A stretch of DNA of 64,000 nt, taken from Eubacteriaceae bacterium. Lineage in GTDB: Bacteria > Bacillota > Clostridia > Peptostreptococcales > Anaerovoracaceae. Below the pieces are notes generated by a model. The model worked only from the letters and a program-made list of their open reading frames with translations. It made no database searches and was not told where the DNA came from. The position numbers were made by a program, and so were the translations under genes. Location: contig CABIWW010000008.1 in NCBI GenBank assembly GCA_902362435.1, forward strand, positions 72,516-136,515. Reading direction: 5' to 3'. Below are positions 17,344-26,586 of the stretch, in pieces. Each line of letters starts with the position of its first letter. The first letter of the stretch is position 1.

Positions 17344-17964
17344 ATGAAGGTACTGATGCTGAACGGAAGTTCGAATAAAAAAGGAAACACGAATCTGGCT
17401 CTTGAGGAGATCGGAAAGCAACTCGAGAATGAAGGGCTGGAGTACGAGATATTCCAGATGGGCGGAAATCCCGTCAGGGACTGCATAGGCTGCGGGATGT
17501 GTTCGGACAAAGGATGCACGTTCGATGATGACAAGGTCAATGAGTTCGTCGCAAAAGCGAAAGCAGCGGACGGCTTTATTTTCGGAACTCCGGTGTATTA
17601 TGCACATCCCAGCGGCAGAGTGCTTTCGTTCCTCGACAGAGTATTCTTCAGCAGCGGCGCGAACTTTGCATTCAAACCGGGTGCGTCGATCGCGATCGCA
17701 AGAAGAGGAGGAACGACGGCATCGTTCGATGTGATGAATAAATATTTCGGGATATCTCAGATGCCTGTCGTAGGATCCACGTACTGGAACATAGCACACG
17801 GCTGTCTGCCGGGCGAAGCGGCTCAGGATGCTGAAGGCCTGCAGACGATGCGTAACCTTGCGAGAAATATGGCGTGGATGATAAAATCCCTCAAAGCCGC
17901 CGAGGCAGCGGGCGTGCAGCTGCCTCAGACAGAGGACGGCAGTCGCACTAATTTCATAAGGTGA
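17344..17964 (+). CDS. Flavodoxin-like NADPH-dependent FMN reductase family protein
   Basis: A 206-residue protein from ATG 17344 behind GAGGGGTGAAG. It has the flavodoxin-type FMN phosphate loop NGSSNKKGNTNLAL (residues 6-19), a cysteine cluster DCIGCGMCSDKGC (about 47-59) as in iron-sulfur-flavoprotein relatives, and GTPVYYAHPSG (about 81-91) near the flavin. It probably reduces quinones, nitro compounds or other small electron acceptors in the cytoplasm. The cysteine cluster may be structural or redox-active. Confidence 0.88.
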   Translation: MKVLMLNGSSNKKGNTNLALEEIGKQLENEGLEYEIFQMGGNPVRDCIGCGMCSDKGCTFDDDKVNEFVAKAKAADGFIFGTPVYYAHPSGRVLSFLDRVFFSSGANFAFKPGASIAIARRGGTTASFDVMNKYFGISQMPVVGSTYWNIAHGCLPGEAAQDAEGLQTMRNLARNMAWMIKSLKAAEAAGVQLPQTEDGSRTNFIR

Positions 17965-17974
17965 CCGATTCACA

Positions 17975-18016
17975 AAACCCTCACTGCAGCATATCTGTAA
18001 TGCAGGAGGGTTTTTA
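17975..18016 (+). terminator. Terminator whose 3' arm contains the holin ribosome binding site
   Basis: AAACCCTC and CTGCA (from 17975) pair with TGCAG-GAGGGTTT (18001-18013), followed by TTTTATT. The AGGAGGG that should serve the holin ATG at 18019 is the 3' arm of the stem, so read-through transcripts from upstream would carry a hidden ribosome site. Confidence 0.75.
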
Positions 18017-18018
18017 TT

Positions 18019-18309
18019 ATGGACAAAGAATTTTCTAAAGCAGTCATAAGGCTCGTGGTAACAGCCTTTTTACTGATAAATGCATTACTGACGGCTAAAG
18101 GCGTCAATCCGATACCGCTGGATGAATCACAGGTGACCGATATAGCGTCCCAAGTGGCTGCGGTGGCCGCGTGCGTCTGGGTGTGGTGGAAAAACAATAA
18201 CGTGACGAACTCGGCGAGGTATGCGCAGCAGTCTCTCAAGGTGCTGAAAGGCAGTCATATAGACGACGGAGAAGAGGAAAGTGAAGAGACCGAAGAGAGC
18301 GAGCTGTGA
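18019..18309 (+). CDS. Phage-type holin (SPP1 holin family)
   Basis: A 96-residue protein with one or two hydrophobic segments (residues 8-27 and 42-58), the signature AVAACVWVWWKNNNVTNSA at 49-67, and a strongly acidic tail (EEESEETEESEL). This is the SPP1-family holin pattern, with a role in forming membrane lesions that let the endolysin through. Only the lysis cassette of a phage is present here, 13 bases before the endolysin-like gene, with no phage structural genes around; it may be a domesticated lysis or cell-wall module. Confidence 0.82.
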   Translation: MDKEFSKAVIRLVVTAFLLINALLTAKGVNPIPLDESQVTDIASQVAAVAACVWVWWKNNNVTNSARYAQQSLKVLKGSHIDDGEEESEETEESEL

Positions 18310-18327
18310 GGAAACGGAGGGATGGAT

Positions 18328-19068
18328 ATGCTTACGGTGAGACAGTATCAGATGGATCTGAAGCACTACTACGGATATTATTCGGGAGCGGCAGACGGGA
18401 TAAACGGAGCCGGGACGACGGCGGCCGTGAGAGCTTTCCAGCGCGGACACAGCATCTTTGCAGACGGGATATACGGGCCTAAGACGGATGCCAGGCTGGT
18501 TTCGGCCGTGATGTCTCTGCAGAGCAAAGTCGGCGTGAAGCAGGACGGCGTGATCGGACCGAACACTGTAGCTGCGATAAAGAAGATACAGCAGAAATAC
18601 GGACTGACGGCAGACGGGATCGCGGGAACGAAGACGTTTGAAAAGCTGAACGCGGCATCTTCAGGAAGCTCGGGCGCTTCATCAGGCAGCGCATCTTCAG
18701 GGTCATGGAAAGGCTCCGCGCACTTTACGAAGCAGGAGTTCGTATGCAGATGCGGAGGCAAATACTGCAACGGCTATCCGGCTGATGTCAGCGCGCGGCT
18801 CGTGAGCATCCTGGAAAGTCTGCGGTCGTATTACGGAAAGCCGATAACGATAACGTCGGGCCTCCGGTGCACGCGGCACAATGCACTTGTAGGCGGTGTA
18901 TCGAATTCTGCGCACAAATACGGAAAAGCTGCAGACATTTTTATTCCGGGCATATGCAGCACGGCTGAAGGCCGCAGGCAGGTCGTGGCGAAGGCGTATG
19001 CGCTCGGAGCGGCATATTCGTATGCAAACACAAAAGGCATGGGCAATGTGGTGCACATTAATGTGTAA
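18328..19068 (+). CDS. Endolysin-like protein: two peptidoglycan-binding domains and an M15 peptidase
   Basis: A 246-residue protein; ATG 18328 is 7 bases after GGAGG and is preferred over 18322. Two PG_binding_1 domains span about residues 1-55 (VRQYQMDLKHYYGYYSGAADG) and 60-115, then a Ser/Gly linker, then an M15A-type metallopeptidase (about 140-246) with ITSGLRCTRHNALVGG, a zinc-site SAHKYGKAADI and a final VVHINV. It should cut peptide cross-bridges or act as a D-Ala carboxypeptidase. It is paired with the holin. Confidence 0.88.
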   Translation: MLTVRQYQMDLKHYYGYYSGAADGINGAGTTAAVRAFQRGHSIFADGIYGPKTDARLVSAVMSLQSKVGVKQDGVIGPNTVAAIKKIQQKYGLTADGIAGTKTFEKLNAASSGSSGASSGSASSGSWKGSAHFTKQEFVCRCGGKYCNGYPADVSARLVSILESLRSYYGKPITITSGLRCTRHNALVGGVSNSAHKYGKAADIFIPGICSTAEGRRQVVAKAYALGAAYSYANTKGMGNVVHINV

Positions 19069-19083
19069 TGTGCATAAATTCCC

Positions 19084-19112
19084 TTGACTTTGCAGCACCT
19101 ACACGATAAAAT
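19084..19112 (+). promoter_or_regulatory. ileS promoter
   Basis: TTGACT (19084-19089), a 17-base spacer and TAAAAT (19107-19112), placed directly in front of the T-box leader. Confidence 0.75.
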
Positions 19113-19118
19113 TACAGA

Positions 19119-19334
19119 AGTATAAAAATCAAAACTGAGGCTGTGATGAAGACAGTAACCCCGCATAATAACCTTACAGAGAGATGCATTTTAGCTGAGA
19201 GTGCATCGGTGAAGCGGATCGTGAAAATCACTTCGGAGCCCGACACTTTAAGAGAGACGGGATGATGGTCCCGTAACTAGGGTGGTACCGCGGTTTATTA
19301 TCGTCCCTAACATCAGCTGTTGGGGGCGTTTTAT
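19119..19334 (+). promoter_or_regulatory. T-box leader, isoleucine specifier
   Basis: The invariant T-box AGGGTGGTACCGCGG is at 19279-19293, followed by a terminator (CGTCCCTAACA paired with TGTTGGGGGCG, then TTTTATTTT, ending near 19334). In stem I, GAAG near the AGTA motif pairs with CTTC at 19231-19234, placing the specifier codon ATC at 19227-19229, followed by the usual A. Uncharged tRNA-Ile should stabilise the antiterminator and switch ileS on. Confidence 0.95.
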
Positions 19335-19353
19335 TTTGAAAGGAATGCAAAAG

Positions 19354-22300
19354 ATGATCAAAAATTTATCTGAAAAACCTATCGCCGAGCTTCAGATGGA
19401 GCAGGCTGAAAACTGGGAAAAAGAAGATCTGTTAGGCAAATGTGTCAGCACGAGAGAAGGCAAGCCGTCGTTCATATTCTATGAGGGACCTCCTACTGCA
19501 AACGGCAGACCGGGAATACACCATGTCATAGCAAGAACGCTCAAGGACTCGGTGTGCAGATACAAGACCATGCAGGGTTTTGCAGTAAAGCGTAAGGCAG
19601 GATGGGATACTCACGGACTGCCTGTAGAGATAGAGGTCGAAAAACAGCTCAAGATGAGCGGTAAACAGGATATCGAGAAATACGGTATCAGGGAATTCAA
19701 TGAAAAGTGCAAGGAATCGGTGTTCACATATGAAAGCATGTGGAGACAGATGACGAAGAGGATGGGATACCTGATCGATCTGGATCACCCGTATATCACT
19801 CTCGACAACAACTACATCGAGACCGGCTGGTGGATAATCAAGGAATTCTTCAAGGCAGGACTCGTATACGAAGGTCACAAGATCCTTCCATATTGCCCTA
19901 GATGCGGAACAGGACTGGCTTCACACGAAGTTGCACAGGGATACAAGGAGATCAAGGTAAACACTATAACTGCAAAGTTCAAGAGAAAGGATGCAGACGA
20001 ATACTTCCTCGCATGGACGACTACACCGTGGACGCTCGCTTCGAACGTTGCGCTGACAGTAGGTCCTGATGTTGACTACATCAAAGTAAAGATGACAGCA
20101 GGTGACGAAGAGGGCAATGTGTTCTATGTTGCAAAGGTCCTTGCGGACAAAGTCCTCGGAGAAGGCAATTATGAGATCCTTGAGGAAATGAAGGGCAAAG
20201 ATCTCGAGTACGTGGAATATGAACAGCTCATGCCGTTCATCACTCCTGACAAGAAAGCATTCTTCGTTACATGCGCAGACTACGTAACTATCGAAGACGG
20301 TACAGGTATCGTACACACTGCACCTGCTTTCGGTGAAGATGACTACAACACAGGCAGGAGATATGATCTTCCTGTAGTGAATCCTGTAGATGAACAGGGC
20401 AAATACACAGATACTCCGTGGAAGGGCAGATTCGTAATGGAAGACGGCCTTGACATAGATATCATAAAGTGGCTCGCAGCAGAGAACAAGATCTATGCGA
20501 AGGAAAAGATGGAGCACAACTATCCGCACTGCTGGAGATGCGGCACTCCGCTCCTTTACTATGCTAAGCCTAGCTGGTATATAGAAATGACAAAGCTCAA
20601 GGATCAGCTCGTTGCAAACAACAACACGGTCAACTGGTTCCCTGATTTCGTAGGAGAAAAGAGATTCGGAAACTGGCTCGAAAACGTCAACGACTGGGCG
20701 ATATCCAGAAACAGATACTGGGGAACACCGATCCCTATCTGGAGATGTGAATGCGGCCATCTGGAATGCATAGGCAGCAGAGCTGAACTTGTTGAAAAAG
20801 CTCAGGAAAACATCACTGAGGACATCGAACTGCACAGACCGTATGTTGACGACGTGCATCTTACATGCCCTCACTGCGGCAAGACGATGACGAGAATACC
20901 GGAAGTAATGGACTGCTGGTTCGACAGCGGAGCAATGCCGTTCGCACAGCAGCACTATCCGTTTGAAAACAGCGAGAACTTCGATGAAGAGCTGTTCCCG
21001 GCTGATTTCATATGCGAAGGTATAGACCAGACCAGAGGATGGTTCTACTCGCTGATGGCTATATCCACATTCATCAAGGGCAGAGCGCCATACAAGAATG
21101 TTCTCGTAAATGACCTGATCCTGGACAAGAACGGCAAGAAGATGAGCAAGTCCAAGGGCAACACGGTAGACCCGTTCGAACTGTTCGACAAGTACGGCGC
21201 AGATGCGACAAGATGGTACCTGCTCCACGTGTCACCGGCATGGTCACCGACGAAATTCGATGAAGACGGACTGATCGAAGTAGTCAGCAAGTTCTTCGGA
21301 ACACTGAAGAACGTATACAACTTCTTCGCACTTTATTCGAACCAGGACGGAATAGATCCTGCTTCGATCGAGATCGCGTACGATCAGAGACCTGAGCTTG
21401 ACAGATGGGTCATCTCGAAGTACAACAACCTGATCAAAGAAGTGACTGACGACATGGACAGATACGATCACATGAAATCGGTAAGAAAGATACAGGAATT
21501 CGTCAATGAGGATCTGTCGAACTGGTACATCAGAAGAGCAAGAAGAAGATTCTGGGGCGAAGAACTCAACGATGACAAGAAAGCGGTATATGCAACTACT
21601 TACGAAGTGCTCGTAGGTCTTGCCAAGATGATAGCTCCGTTCGCACCGTTCATTTCAGATGAGATCTATCAGAACCTGACAGGCGAGGAATCAGTTCATC
21701 TTGCATACTTCCCTGTGGCAGACGAGAGCCTCATCGATGAAAAGGTAGAGGAGAGGATGGACCTCGTAAGAACTCTTGTAGGACTCGGAAGAGGAACCAG
21801 AGAGAAAGAGAGGATCAAGGTAAGACAGCCGCTCGCAGAGATCCTCGTTGCAGGCAAATATCAGGCTGTGATAGACGATCTGGCTCCGCTGATCATGGAA
21901 GAGCTGAACGTGAAGAAAGTAGTGTTCGAGAGCAAGCTCGACGAATACATGAACTATGCGCTCAAGCCTAACTTCAAGGTCGCAGGCCCGATGCTCGGAA
22001 AGAACATCAAGGCATTCGGCGGTGCACTGGCAAAGGCTGATCCGGCAGAGACTGTTGCAAAGCTCGAGGCAGACGGAAAGATCAACATGGAGATCGGCGG
22101 CGAGACGGTCGAGATCACAAAGGATATGGTCGATGTGAAGATATCCGCGAAGGACGGCTTTGCAGTAGCTATGGAAAACAACGTGTTCACTATTTTAGAG
22201 ACGACTCTGACGCCTGCGCTCATCAGCGAGGGTCTCGCAAGAGAGATCGTTTCAAAGGTTCAGCAGCTCAGAAAGCAGAACGATTACGAGATGATGGACA

Positions 22301-22467
22301 ACATCAGGATCTTTGTCGATGCGGACGAGGACGTTGCTGCAGCTATCGATGCGTACAGAGATTATATAATGAAGGAAACTCTGGCTGTTGCAGTTGAAAG
22401 CAAGGCAGGTATCGACACATGCGACATCAACGGACACAAGACAGGACTTGATGTGGAGAGAGTTTAA
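19354..22467 (+). CDS. ileS: Isoleucyl-tRNA synthetase, type 2
   Basis: A 1037-residue class Ia synthetase that charges tRNA-Ile. ATG 19354 lies nine bases after AAAGGA; ATG 19345 is too close. The HIGH motif is the variant GRPGIHHV (about residues 50-57), the editing CP1 domain includes WTTTPWTLASN, the KMSKS loop is KKMSKSKGN near 594-602, and a C-terminal DUF5915-type anticodon-binding region follows. HIHH and the overall layout belong to the eukaryote-like type 2 group, which is generally less sensitive to mupirocin (family knowledge). It is controlled by the upstream Ile T-box and overlaps rlmN by one base. Confidence 0.97.
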   Translation: MIKNLSEKPIAELQMEQAENWEKEDLLGKCVSTREGKPSFIFYEGPPTANGRPGIHHVIARTLKDSVCRYKTMQGFAVKRKAGWDTHGLPVEIEVEKQLKMSGKQDIEKYGIREFNEKCKESVFTYESMWRQMTKRMGYLIDLDHPYITLDNNYIETGWWIIKEFFKAGLVYEGHKILPYCPRCGTGLASHEVAQGYKEIKVNTITAKFKRKDADEYFLAWTTTPWTLASNVALTVGPDVDYIKVKMTAGDEEGNVFYVAKVLADKVLGEGNYEILEEMKGKDLEYVEYEQLMPFITPDKKAFFVTCADYVTIEDGTGIVHTAPAFGEDDYNTGRRYDLPVVNPVDEQGKYTDTPWKGRFVMEDGLDIDIIKWLAAENKIYAKEKMEHNYPHCWRCGTPLLYYAKPSWYIEMTKLKDQLVANNNTVNWFPDFVGEKRFGNWLENVNDWAISRNRYWGTPIPIWRCECGHLECIGSRAELVEKAQENITEDIELHRPYVDDVHLTCPHCGKTMTRIPEVMDCWFDSGAMPFAQQHYPFENSENFDEELFPADFICEGIDQTRGWFYSLMAISTFIKGRAPYKNVLVNDLILDKNGKKMSKSKGNTVDPFELFDKYGADATRWYLLHVSPAWSPTKFDEDGLIEVVSKFFGTLKNVYNFFALYSNQDGIDPASIEIAYDQRPELDRWVISKYNNLIKEVTDDMDRYDHMKSVRKIQEFVNEDLSNWYIRRARRRFWGEELNDDKKAVYATTYEVLVGLAKMIAPFAPFISDEIYQNLTGEESVHLAYFPVADESLIDEKVEERMDLVRTLVGLGRGTREKERIKVRQPLAEILVAGKYQAVIDDLAPLIMEELNVKKVVFESKLDEYMNYALKPNFKVAGPMLGKNIKAFGGALAKADPAETVAKLEADGKINMEIGGETVEITKDMVDVKISAKDGFAVAMENNVFTILETTLTPALISEGLAREIVSKVQQLRKQNDYEMMDNIRIFVDADEDVAAAIDAYRDYIMKETLAVAVESKAGIDTCDINGHKTGLDVERV

Positions 22468-23501
22468 TGGAAAAAACAGATCTTCTCGGGCTTACGGAAG
22501 AAGAGCTCATGGATCTTGCAAAGGCTGCGGGCGAGGCTCCGTTTCGGGGGAAACAGATCTTCAAGTGGCTTTCGCGAGGCGTCAGAGATTTTGACGACAT
22601 GACGGATCTTTCCGTAAAGCTCAGGGAGAAATTGAAAGAGACAGCATGTATGAACGGGTTGGAGACGATAGATGTGCAGCATGACAGGAAGGACGGGACC
22701 AGGAAATTCCTGTTCGGTCTTCAGGATGGCAACACGGTGGAAAGCGTATTCATGAAATACAGATACGGCAATTCGCTGTGCGTGTCATCACAGGTGGGCT
22801 GCAGGATGGGCTGCAGGTTCTGCGCATCTACGCTCGACGGTTTTGTCAGGAATCTGACTGCCGGGGAAATGCTCGAGCAGATCTTTGCGGCAGAAGCATC
22901 GACCGGAGAAAAGATCGATCACATCGTGGTCATGGGAATGGGGGAGCCTTTTGATAACTATGAGAATCTCAAAAGGTTTCTCCATATATTACACGCCAAG
23001 AACGGCAGGAACCTCAGCTACAGGAACATCACGGTATCCACAAGCGGCATCATTCCGGTGATAAGGCAGTTCGCCGAGGATTTCCCTCAGGTCAATCTGG
23101 CGATATCATTACACAGGCTGACAGATGAAGGCAGAAGTGCACTGATGCCTGTGAACAGAGCATATCCCGTCGACCGGCTGCTTGAGGCGGCAGGCGAATA
23201 TGCGGAGAAGACGGGCCGCAGAGTCACGTTTGAGTACACCCTTATAAAGGGTGAGAACGATATGCCACGGGATATGGAGCTGATGAAGAAAAAGCTCAGA
23301 GGCATGCTCTGCCATGTGAATCTGATCCCGCTCAACAGAGTCGAGGAGACCGGGCTTCACGGAAGCAGCAGGAAACGTGCTGAGGAGATCGCGGAATGGC
23401 TCGGCGACAACGGCATTGCGGCGACCGTGCGCAGAGAAATGGGCGCTGACATAGACGGTGCGTGCGGACAGCTGAGACGAAAGGTGAAGCGAGATCAGTA
23501 G
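22467..23501 (+). CDS. rlmN: 23S rRNA (adenine-2503-C2)-methyltransferase RlmN
   Basis: A 344-residue radical-SAM enzyme with CRMGCRFCAST (CxxxCxxC cluster ligands, about residues 112-122), VVMGMGEPFDNYEN for SAM binding, and a conserved C-terminal cysteine in IDGACGQLRRK that forms the methyl-transfer intermediate. It methylates C2 of A2503 in 23S rRNA and A37 in some tRNAs. Its ATG shares the last A of the ileS stop codon, so it is cotranscribed and under T-box control; pairing of rlmN with ileS is unusual. Confidence 0.96.
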   Translation: MEKTDLLGLTEEELMDLAKAAGEAPFRGKQIFKWLSRGVRDFDDMTDLSVKLREKLKETACMNGLETIDVQHDRKDGTRKFLFGLQDGNTVESVFMKYRYGNSLCVSSQVGCRMGCRFCASTLDGFVRNLTAGEMLEQIFAAEASTGEKIDHIVVMGMGEPFDNYENLKRFLHILHAKNGRNLSYRNITVSTSGIIPVIRQFAEDFPQVNLAISLHRLTDEGRSALMPVNRAYPVDRLLEAAGEYAEKTGRRVTFEYTLIKGENDMPRDMELMKKKLRGMLCHVNLIPLNRVEETGLHGSSRKRAEEIAEWLGDNGIAATVRREMGADIDGACGQLRRKVKRDQ

Positions 23502-23546
23502 AGTGAATGATTTGCGAATGTTCAGATTTTAATACTTGATTTGCAG

Positions 23547-23575
23547 TTGCTGAAAATGCGTACATGGTGTATAAT
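23547..23575 (+). promoter_or_regulatory. Promoter of the P-loop ATPase gene
   Basis: TTGCTG (23547-23552), a 17-base spacer and TATAAT (23570-23575), 51 bases before the start codon. Confidence 0.65.
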
Positions 23576-23625
23576 TATAGCTAACATAAATTCGCATATA
23601 ACAATATATCGAGGAGGGTAATATT

Positions 23626-24048
23626 ATGGTGAAATTACTTATAGGACATAAAGGTAGCGGTAAAACAGGACAGATGGTGCAGCTGGCAAACGACAGCGTT
23701 AAGGAAAGCAATGGAAGCATAATATTTATTAATAAAAACCACAGACTTACATACGAGCTGGCTCATGAGATCAGAGTCATCTGTATGGAAGACTATGAAA
23801 ACATCACTAACATTGATGAGTATATCGGTTTTGTATACGGTATCATCAGTTCAGATCACGACATCGAGACTATCTTCATCGACAGCATACTGAAGCATGC
23901 GGATGTTTCCCTCGGAGATCTTCCGGAGTTTATCGACAGACTCAAGGCTATATCGAAGCTGTTCGATCTTAACTTCGTAGTAAGCGTAAGCGCTGAAAAA
24001 GAAGAGATGATCGGTGTGAACTTTGACGGATGCGAGATCCTGAACTAA
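23626..24048 (+). CDS. Small P-loop ATPase of unknown function
   Basis: A 140-residue cytoplasmic protein with Walker A GHKGSGKT at residues 7-14 and a Walker B-like strand ETIFIDSIL near 83-91. It lacks other domains, so it is a minimal P-loop fold, perhaps a nucleotide-dependent switch. It has its own promoter and the strong site CGAGGAGGG and is followed by a terminator, so it is monocistronic. No family name can be given with confidence. Confidence 0.7.
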   Translation: MVKLLIGHKGSGKTGQMVQLANDSVKESNGSIIFINKNHRLTYELAHEIRVICMEDYENITNIDEYIGFVYGIISSDHDIETIFIDSILKHADVSLGDLPEFIDRLKAISKLFDLNFVVSVSAEKEEMIGVNFDGCEILN

Positions 24049-24080
24049 TCAACCAGAAGAAAATAATAGCAGAAAATATC

Positions 24081-24111
24081 AAAAGGCGGTGAATTCACCG
24101 CCTTTTTTAAG
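24081..24111. terminator. Perfect palindromic terminator
   Basis: AAAAGGCGGTGAA/TTCACCGCCTTTT (24081-24106) plus further T residues; a 13-base perfect stem that ends the P-loop ATPase transcript. Confidence 0.9.
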
Positions 24112-24133
24112 GATTTTTAAGGACGTGAATTTA

Positions 24134-25036
24134 ATGAAAAAAGCATATATCTGTGTAATACTTACGGCATTTCTGTTCGGTACGATGGAAGTCGCGTGCA
24201 AACTGGCGGGCAGCCAGCTGGACCCTTTCCAGCTGACATTCCTGAGATTTGCGATAGGAGGACTGATACTGCTGCCGTTTGCATTGGCGGAGCTGAAGAA
24301 AAACAACGTCAAGCTTACTGCAAAGGACTTTCTCAGACTTGCAGGTGTGGGGATCCTCGGTATCCCTGTGAGCATGGTGTTTTTCCAGCTTGGCATCATG
24401 AATTCCAATGCGGCGACAGCCTCGGTACTGATATGTATAAATCCGTGGTTCACGATGATATTTGCACATTTCTTTGCAAACGAGAAAATGAATAAAAACA
24501 AGATGATCGTGCTGGCGGTAGGACTTGTAGGGCTTATCTTCATGATAAAGCCATGGAACATACAGGAGGGCAATACGGTCATCGGTATAATATACATGCT
24601 GCTCGCAGCTGTATTCTTCGGGGCATACACTGTTGCCGGAAAAGTAAGCGTGCAGAAAATGGGAATAATGGCCCAGACAAGCATAAGCTTCATACTGGGA
24701 TCACTTATACTGCTTATAATAATACTGATAACGGGAAGACCGGTAGTGGCCGGAGTTGCAGACAATATAGCGCTGGTGCTTTATGTAGGCATATTCGTAA
24801 CAGGACTGGGATATTTTTTCTACTTTATGGCAATAAAAGCTTCGGATGCTTCAACAGGTTCGCTGGCATTTTTCCTGAAGCCGGCTATAGCGCCACTAAT
24901 GGCAGTGATCTTCCTGAAAGAGACGATACTGTGGAATACATACGTAGGTATAGGATGCATACTGCTCGCATCGTATATCAATATAAGATATCAGAGGAAA
25001 GAAAATGAAATCAGAAAGACGCCTGAAGCTCAGTGA
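24134..25036 (+). CDS. DMT-superfamily transporter (EamA)
   Basis: A 300-residue membrane protein from ATG 24134; the frame opens further upstream inside the terminator, which cannot be translated start. Ten hydrophobic helices arranged as two EamA halves can be traced, with AILVGLIFMIKPW-like ends and a second-half motif FLKPAIAPLMAVIFLKE. It probably exports a small metabolite or amino acid; the substrate is unknown. Its 3' end overlaps the Nudix gene by 32 bases, so the two are coupled. Confidence 0.9.
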   Translation: MKKAYICVILTAFLFGTMEVACKLAGSQLDPFQLTFLRFAIGGLILLPFALAELKKNNVKLTAKDFLRLAGVGILGIPVSMVFFQLGIMNSNAATASVLICINPWFTMIFAHFFANEKMNKNKMIVLAVGLVGLIFMIKPWNIQEGNTVIGIIYMLLAAVFFGAYTVAGKVSVQKMGIMAQTSISFILGSLILLIIILITGRPVVAGVADNIALVLYVGIFVTGLGYFFYFMAIKASDASTGSLAFFLKPAIAPLMAVIFLKETILWNTYVGIGCILLASYINIRYQRKENEIRKTPEAQ

Positions 25037-25679
25037 CGTGGAGCGCATTTTTGAAAACAGGGAATACGGCAGCGAAGAGTTCTTTAAGTTTTTTTCAGTA
25101 CTCGTACCGGTGGTGAAGTGCAGCGACGGACTTTATCTTCTCTATGAAAATAGGGCGAGACATATGAAAAGACAGCCGGGAGAGATATGCTTCCCGGGAG
25201 GCGAGCTGGAACCCGGAGAAACGACTGAAACGTGCGCTTTGCGCGAGACGCGGGAGGAGATCGGTATCAGTGAGGAGCAGATAAAGATCGTATGCCAGCT
25301 GGATACGATATACACATACAGCAATTTTGCAATGTACTGTTATCTTGGTATAATAGAGGAAAGCGCACTCGCGTCGATGGAGCTGAACAGCGATGAAGTC
25401 GAGGAGACTTTTCTCGTTCCGGTGGAGTGGCTGATGGAGAACGATCCGCGCGTGTACTGGACTGAGATCGTGCCGCAGCCGCCTGAGGATTTTCCGTACG
25501 ATGAAGTCACGGGAGGAGCTCCATACAAGTGGAGGAACGGCCGGGCGCCGGTGCCGGTGTATGACGAGCTTGACGGAAATGTGATATGGGGACTCACAGC
25601 CAGGATCACGAAGCGATTAATCGATGCGCTGAAGGGCGGCCTCTGTGAAAATGACCGGCAGGCACAGACTGAAGAATAA
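25005..25679 (+). CDS. Nudix hydrolase, CoA-pyrophosphatase-like
   Basis: A 224-residue protein. The Nudix box runs from GGELEPGETTETC through ALRETREEIG (about residues 65-87, with REEIG metal-binding glutamates). Just before it, ENRARHMKRQPGEICFPGG resembles the extra motif of CoA pyrophosphatases (NudL/YeaB), which split CoA to 3',5'-ADP and phosphopantetheine. The start overlaps the transporter gene by 32 bases. The region after about residue 160 (VTGGAPYKWRNGRAPVPVYD) is family-typical. Confidence 0.88.
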   Translation: MKSERRLKLSDVERIFENREYGSEEFFKFFSVLVPVVKCSDGLYLLYENRARHMKRQPGEICFPGGELEPGETTETCALRETREEIGISEEQIKIVCQLDTIYTYSNFAMYCYLGIIEESALASMELNSDEVEETFLVPVEWLMENDPRVYWTEIVPQPPEDFPYDEVTGGAPYKWRNGRAPVPVYDELDGNVIWGLTARITKRLIDALKGGLCENDRQAQTEE

Positions 25680-25772
25680 GAATGTGGAATGGGTGAGAAT
25701 GTGAAGTCCGTGTGAGGCATATGCACACGGATCAGGCAGATTATCGTAATTTGATGATATGGAGGAAGTAAT

Positions 25773-26576
25773 ATGTTCAGGATCGGATTGTGTCAGATGA
25801 AAGGTTCGTTTGACAAGACAGAGAGCATGAAAACTGCAGAAAGATTCGTTAGAGAAGCAGCGGAGAACGGAGCTGAGATAATTTCACTTCCGGAGATGTG
25901 GAACTGTCCGTACTCGAATGACTACTTCAGAGAGTACTCTGAACCGGCAGACGGCAGGACTGTAGAGTTCCTGTCAAAACTTGCATCGGATCTGGGTATA
26001 TATCTGGTGGGAGGTTCGATACCTGAGCTTGACGGAGGGAACGTCTACAACACTTCGTTTTCATTCGACAGGGCCGGCAACTTGATCGGAAGACACAGAA
26101 AGGTCCATCTGTTCGATATAGACGTCGAGGGCGGCATCAGATTCATGGAGTCGGATACGCTTACTGCGGGAAAGGACATGACCGTCATCGACACGGAATT
26201 CTGCAAGGTAGGCGTAGCGATCTGCTACGACGTGAGATTCCCTGAATGGTTCAGGAAGATGACACTTGCGGGAGCTGAGCTGATGATCCTCCCGGCAGCA
26301 TTCAATCTTACGACGGGACCTGCGCACTGGGACATCACGATGAGAGCCAGAGCGCTTGACAACCAGGTGTATTTCGCGGCAAATTCACCTGCGAGGGATG
26401 AAAACGGACCTTATCAGGCCTACGGCGGCTCGTGTATAGCTGATCCGTGGGGCCAGTTCATAGCGCATGCCGATGAAAAGGAATGCATCGTTTATGGGGA
26501 TATAGATCTTGAGCGTGTCGGAGCTGTCAGGCAGCAGCTGCCGCTTCTCAGGCACAGGAGAGAGGAACTTTACTAG
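25773..26576 (+). CDS. Carbon-nitrogen hydrolase, Nit2/omega-amidase type
   Basis: A 267-residue nitrilase-superfamily enzyme with the catalytic Glu in ISLPEMWNCPYS (about E42), Lys in GRHRKVHLFDID (about K111) and Cys in VGVAICYDVRFPE (about C151). The NCPYS and DVRFPE motifs point to omega-amidase/Nit2-like proteins that deamidate alpha-ketoglutaramate or deaminated glutathione. The site TGGAGGAAG precedes it. A hairpin TCCGTGTG/CACACGGA lies in the 90-base leader. The BMP lipoprotein follows 10 bases later. Confidence 0.9.
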   Translation: MFRIGLCQMKGSFDKTESMKTAERFVREAAENGAEIISLPEMWNCPYSNDYFREYSEPADGRTVEFLSKLASDLGIYLVGGSIPELDGGNVYNTSFSFDRAGNLIGRHRKVHLFDIDVEGGIRFMESDTLTAGKDMTVIDTEFCKVGVAICYDVRFPEWFRKMTLAGAELMILPAAFNLTTGPAHWDITMRARALDNQVYFAANSPARDENGPYQAYGGSCIADPWGQFIAHADEKECIVYGDIDLERVGAVRQQLPLLRHRREELY

Positions 26577-26586
26577 GAGGGATCGG

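Noticed and set aside
19921..21228. 435-codon open frame opposite ileS
   Set aside because: An antisense shadow of a strongly biased gene; no start signals and no recognisable domain.
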